In this document: positions 5,365-6,908 of the stretch, one piece after another | Position numbering within the stretch: position 1 is the stretch's first letter | Layout: every line of letters begins with the position of its first letter | Assembly (NCBI GenBank): GCA_902783175.1 | Contig: CACZQA010000082.1 | Coordinates: 1 to 6,908, forward strand | Reading direction: 5' to 3' | Origin: an uncultured Coriobacteriaceae bacterium | GTDB taxonomy: Bacteria; Actinomycetota; Coriobacteriia; Coriobacteriales; QAMH01 | Length of the DNA stretch: 6,908 bases | Notes under the pieces: model-generated | What the model was told of the DNA's origin: nothing | The model's database searches: none | What the model saw: the letters and a program-made list of their open reading frames with translations, nothing else | Position numbers and translations under genes: made by a program

Positions 5365-5384
5365 TGCCGGCCAAAAGGCGGGCA
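5365..5384 (+). other. Stem-loop in the acpP 5' untranslated region
   Basis: TGCC (5365-5368) pairs with GGCA (5381-5384) and GCC (5370-5372) with GGC (5377-5379), with one G-G mismatch and an AAAA loop. The stem ends 6 nt before the AAGGA site of acpP and covers the first base of an upstream in-frame ATG (5384), which favours the ATG at 5402 as the start. It may stabilise the message or tune translation. Confidence 0.4.
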
Positions 5385-5390
5385 TGGCGA

Positions 5391-5395
5391 AAGGA
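5391..5395 (+). promoter_or_regulatory. Ribosome-binding site deciding the acpP start
   Basis: AAGGA lies 6 nt before the ATG at 5402, ideal spacing. It supports this start over the in-frame TTG at 5345 and ATG at 5384. Confidence 0.75.
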
Positions 5396-5401
5396 ACGAA
5401 C

Positions 5402-5623
5402 ATGGCAACGATCGACACGATCAAGAAGCTCCTCGAAGAGAATCTCGACGTCGACCCCTCGACCGTCACGGAAGACTCCACGCTCGAGTCCCTCGACCTC
5501 GACTCTCTCGATATGGTCGAGCTCATCTCCGACCTCGAGGAAGAAGAGGGCATCGACTTTGGCGAGCCCGAGGGCATCACGACCGTCGGCGACATCGTCA
5601 AGCACGTCGACTCTCTAAAGTAA
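5402..5623 (+). CDS. acpP: Acyl carrier protein
   Basis: ACP carries growing acyl chains on a 4'-phosphopantetheine arm through type II fatty acid synthesis. The 73-residue product has the usual length and a strongly acidic composition. The attachment motif is LDLDSLDMVEL (31-41), with Ser35 as the phosphopantetheine site and helix II following it; the C-terminal IxTVGDIVKHV block (58-69) is also typical. The ATG at 5402 gives the standard N-terminus MATIDTIKKLL. It is first in a cluster with fabK 7 nt downstream and fabD after that, so this is the fatty-acid ACP rather than one for a polyketide or other pathway. Confidence 0.96.
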   Translation: MATIDTIKKLLEENLDVDPSTVTEDSTLESLDLDSLDMVELISDLEEEEGIDFGEPEGITTVGDIVKHVDSLK

Positions 5624-5630
5624 CAGCACG

Positions 5631-6602
5631 ATGAGGACTCGCATCACCGAGCTTCTCGGCATCGAGCACCCCATCTTCCAAGGCGCGATGGCATGGATTG
5701 CCGATGCGTCGCTTGCCTCGGCCGTCAGCAATGCTGGCGGCCTTGGCATACTGGCAGGGGGAAGTGCCAGCGCCGATGTCATGGCCCGTCAGATAGACGA
5801 GGCGAAGGCGCGCACCGACAAGCCATTCGCGCTCAACATCATGCTCATGAGCCCGCACGCCGACGACCTGGCCCAGCTCGCCATAGACAAGGGCGTGCAG
5901 GCCGTCACGACGGGGGCGGGGAGCCCCGCGGCCTACATGGCATCGTGGAGAGATGCCGGCATCAAGGTCATCCCGGTCGTCGCCTCGACGGCGCTCGCGC
6001 GGCGGATGGAGAAGTGCGGCGCCGATGCCGTCATCGCCGAAGGCGGAGAGTCGGGCGGGCATATCGGCGAGCTCAACACGATGGCGCTCGTTCCGCAGGT
6101 CGTGCAGACAGTGCGCATCCCCGTGCTGGCAGCGGGTGGCATCGCGAGCGGTCGGCAGCTCGCTGCAGCGCTGCTGCTCGGCGCAGAGGGCGTCCAGGTC
6201 GGGACGCGCTTTCTCACGGTGGACGAATGCACGGTCCACGAGAACTACAAGCGCAAGGTGCTCAAGGCGAAGGACTCGGACACGATCGTGACGGGCCGCA
6301 TCGCCGGGCATCCGGTGCGCGGGTTGAAGAACAAGTTCGCGCGCGAGGCGCGCAGCGCCGAGCTCAAAGAAGCGCTTGATGGCGCCGAGCAGGAGCTGCG
6401 GCACGCCGGATCGCTGCGCCGCGCCGCCATCGACGGCGACCTGGAGACGGGCTCGTTCATGGCGGGCGAAGTCGCCGGCATGGTGCACGAGCGCGGGAGT
6501 GCCGCAGAAGTCGTGCAGGGCCTCATGGCAGAGGCGGAAACAATCCTCAACTGGGATGCGGAGCAGCTGCTCGCGCATAACGAGACCAGAAAGAACCTCT
6601 AA
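5631..6602 (+). CDS. fabK: Enoyl-ACP reductase II, FMN-dependent FabK
   Basis: FabK reduces trans-2-enoyl-ACP with NAD(P)H and FMN in the last step of each elongation cycle. It is unrelated in fold to FabI and is the classic triclosan-insensitive alternative. The 323-residue product is almost the length of the pneumococcal enzyme. It shows TRITELLGIEHPIFQGAMAW (3-22), SNAGGLGIL (33-41), TTGAGSP (93-99), GADAVIAEGGESGGHIG (130-146) with His144 (the residue implicated in catalysis in pneumococcal FabK), AAGGI (167-171) and the FMN-phosphate region GTRF (191-194). Nitronate monooxygenases share this fold, but position between acpP and fabD decides for FabK. The start has no clear ribosome-binding site and lies 7 nt after the acpP stop, suggesting translational coupling. 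Confidence 0.94.
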   Translation: MRTRITELLGIEHPIFQGAMAWIADASLASAVSNAGGLGILAGGSASADVMARQIDEAKARTDKPFALNIMLMSPHADDLAQLAIDKGVQAVTTGAGSPAAYMASWRDAGIKVIPVVASTALARRMEKCGADAVIAEGGESGGHIGELNTMALVPQVVQTVRIPVLAAGGIASGRQLAAALLLGAEGVQVGTRFLTVDECTVHENYKRKVLKAKDSDTIVTGRIAGHPVRGLKNKFAREARSAELKEALDGAEQELRHAGSLRRAAIDGDLETGSFMAGEVAGMVHERGSAAEVVQGLMAEAETILNWDAEQLLAHNETRKNL

Positions 6603-6908
6603 ATGTCAAAAATCGCATTTCTGTGCTCTGGGCAAGGTGCCCAGCGCGTCGGCATGGGCATCGACTTTGCCGAGCGCTTCGAGGCGGCAGCCGAGCTGCT
6701 CGAGCTGGCGGGGCGCGCGGCACATGCCGATATCCGCGCTCTGATCGAACAGGGTCCGCTCGAGGAGCTCTCGCGCACGCAACACACGCAGCCGGCGCTC
6801 GTCGCCGTGTCGCTTGCCATCGCCCACGAGCTCGAGGAGCGTGGCGTGCACCCCGACTGCGTGGCGGGCTTCTCGCTCGGCGAGTACGCTGCCCACGTGA
6901 TCGCGAAG
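6603..6908 (+). CDS. fabD: Malonyl-CoA:ACP transacylase FabD (5' part, cut by window end)
   Basis: FabD transfers malonyl from CoA to ACP, supplying the extender unit for fatty acid elongation. Only the first 102 codons are present, about a third of the usual 300-310; the frame is open to the window edge. The N-terminal block IAFLCSGQGAQRVGMG (4-19) contains the GQGAQ oxyanion-loop motif, and GFSLGEYAA (89-97) carries the nucleophile Ser91 in the Phe-Ser-Leu form of the GHSLGE elbow. The ATG begins directly after the fabK stop (TAAATG, zero spacing) without a strong ribosome-binding site, so translational coupling to fabK is likely. Genes for FabG, FabF and acetyl-CoA carboxylase would be expected next. 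Confidence 0.96.
   Translation, partial: MSKIAFLCSGQGAQRVGMGIDFAERFEAAAELLELAGRAAHADIRALIEQGPLEELSRTQHTQPALVAVSLAIAHELEERGVHPDCVAGFSLGEYAAHVIAK

Noticed and set aside
5345..5401. Longer acpP starting at TTG 5345 or ATG 5384
   Set aside because: The extra residues do not belong to ACP, and the AAGGA site fits the ATG at 5402.
4366..5601. A 411-codon minus-strand open frame opposite truA and acpP
   Set aside because: Shadow of the GC-rich codon bias of truA and acpP; no ribosome-binding site or recognisable motif.
5598..6578. A 326-codon minus-strand open frame opposite fabK
   Set aside because: Composition is His/Arg/Leu-rich as expected for antisense of a coding region; fabK is unambiguous.

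Overview
The window is a GC-rich bacterial chromosome segment with every gene on the + strand. It reads as two blocks: the end of a ribosomal-protein/RNA-polymerase operon, and the start of a type II fatty acid synthesis operon. The gene order infA-rpmJ-rpsM-rpsK-rpsD-rpoA-rplQ-ecfT-truA, the zinc-free type of S4, the Ala/Glu-rich tail on L17, the strong GAG/CTC codon preference and a Firmicutes-like acpP-fabK-fabD cluster together suggest a member of the Coriobacteriia (Actinobacteria; the Collinsella/Olsenella/Atopobium neighbourhood). That taxonomic call is inference from protein style and gene order, not from a database search.

Layout: 48-266 infA; 267-415 a structured non-coding stretch; 416-529 rpmJ (37 codons); 546-917 rpsM; 931-1329 rpsK; 1351-1944 rpsD; 1990-2931 rpoA; 2947-3474 rplQ; a hairpin at the rplQ stop codon; 3518-4354 ecfT; 4402-5286 truA; 5287-5401 a regulatory gap with promoter-like elements, a dyad and a hairpin; 5402-5623 acpP; 5631-6602 fabK; 6603 to the window end fabD (5' part only). 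No stretch over 300 bases lacks a gene. No tRNA, rRNA, CRISPR array, insertion sequence or phage remnant was seen.

Functionally, infA to rplQ supplies IF1, five ribosomal proteins and the RNA polymerase alpha subunit. ecfT and truA follow, a vitamin-transporter membrane subunit and a tRNA pseudouridine synthase that commonly trail this operon in Gram-positive bacteria. Here, however, the ECF ATPase genes that normally lie between rplQ and ecfT are missing. The last block makes the acyl carrier protein, the FMN-dependent enoyl-ACP reductase FabK and malonyl-CoA:ACP transacylase FabD.

The most unusual signal is a textbook intrinsic-terminator structure (13-bp perfect stem, 3-nt loop, T tract) at 3581-3614. 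It lies wholly inside the conserved N-terminal coding region of ecfT, 63 nt after its start codon, and suggests a conditional terminator or polarity checkpoint at the end of the ribosomal-protein operon. The 149-nt infA-rpmJ gap also carries several stem-loops and a switch-like alternative pairing, and is a candidate ribosomal-protein leader. The dyad in the acpP promoter region is a candidate lipid-regulator operator.
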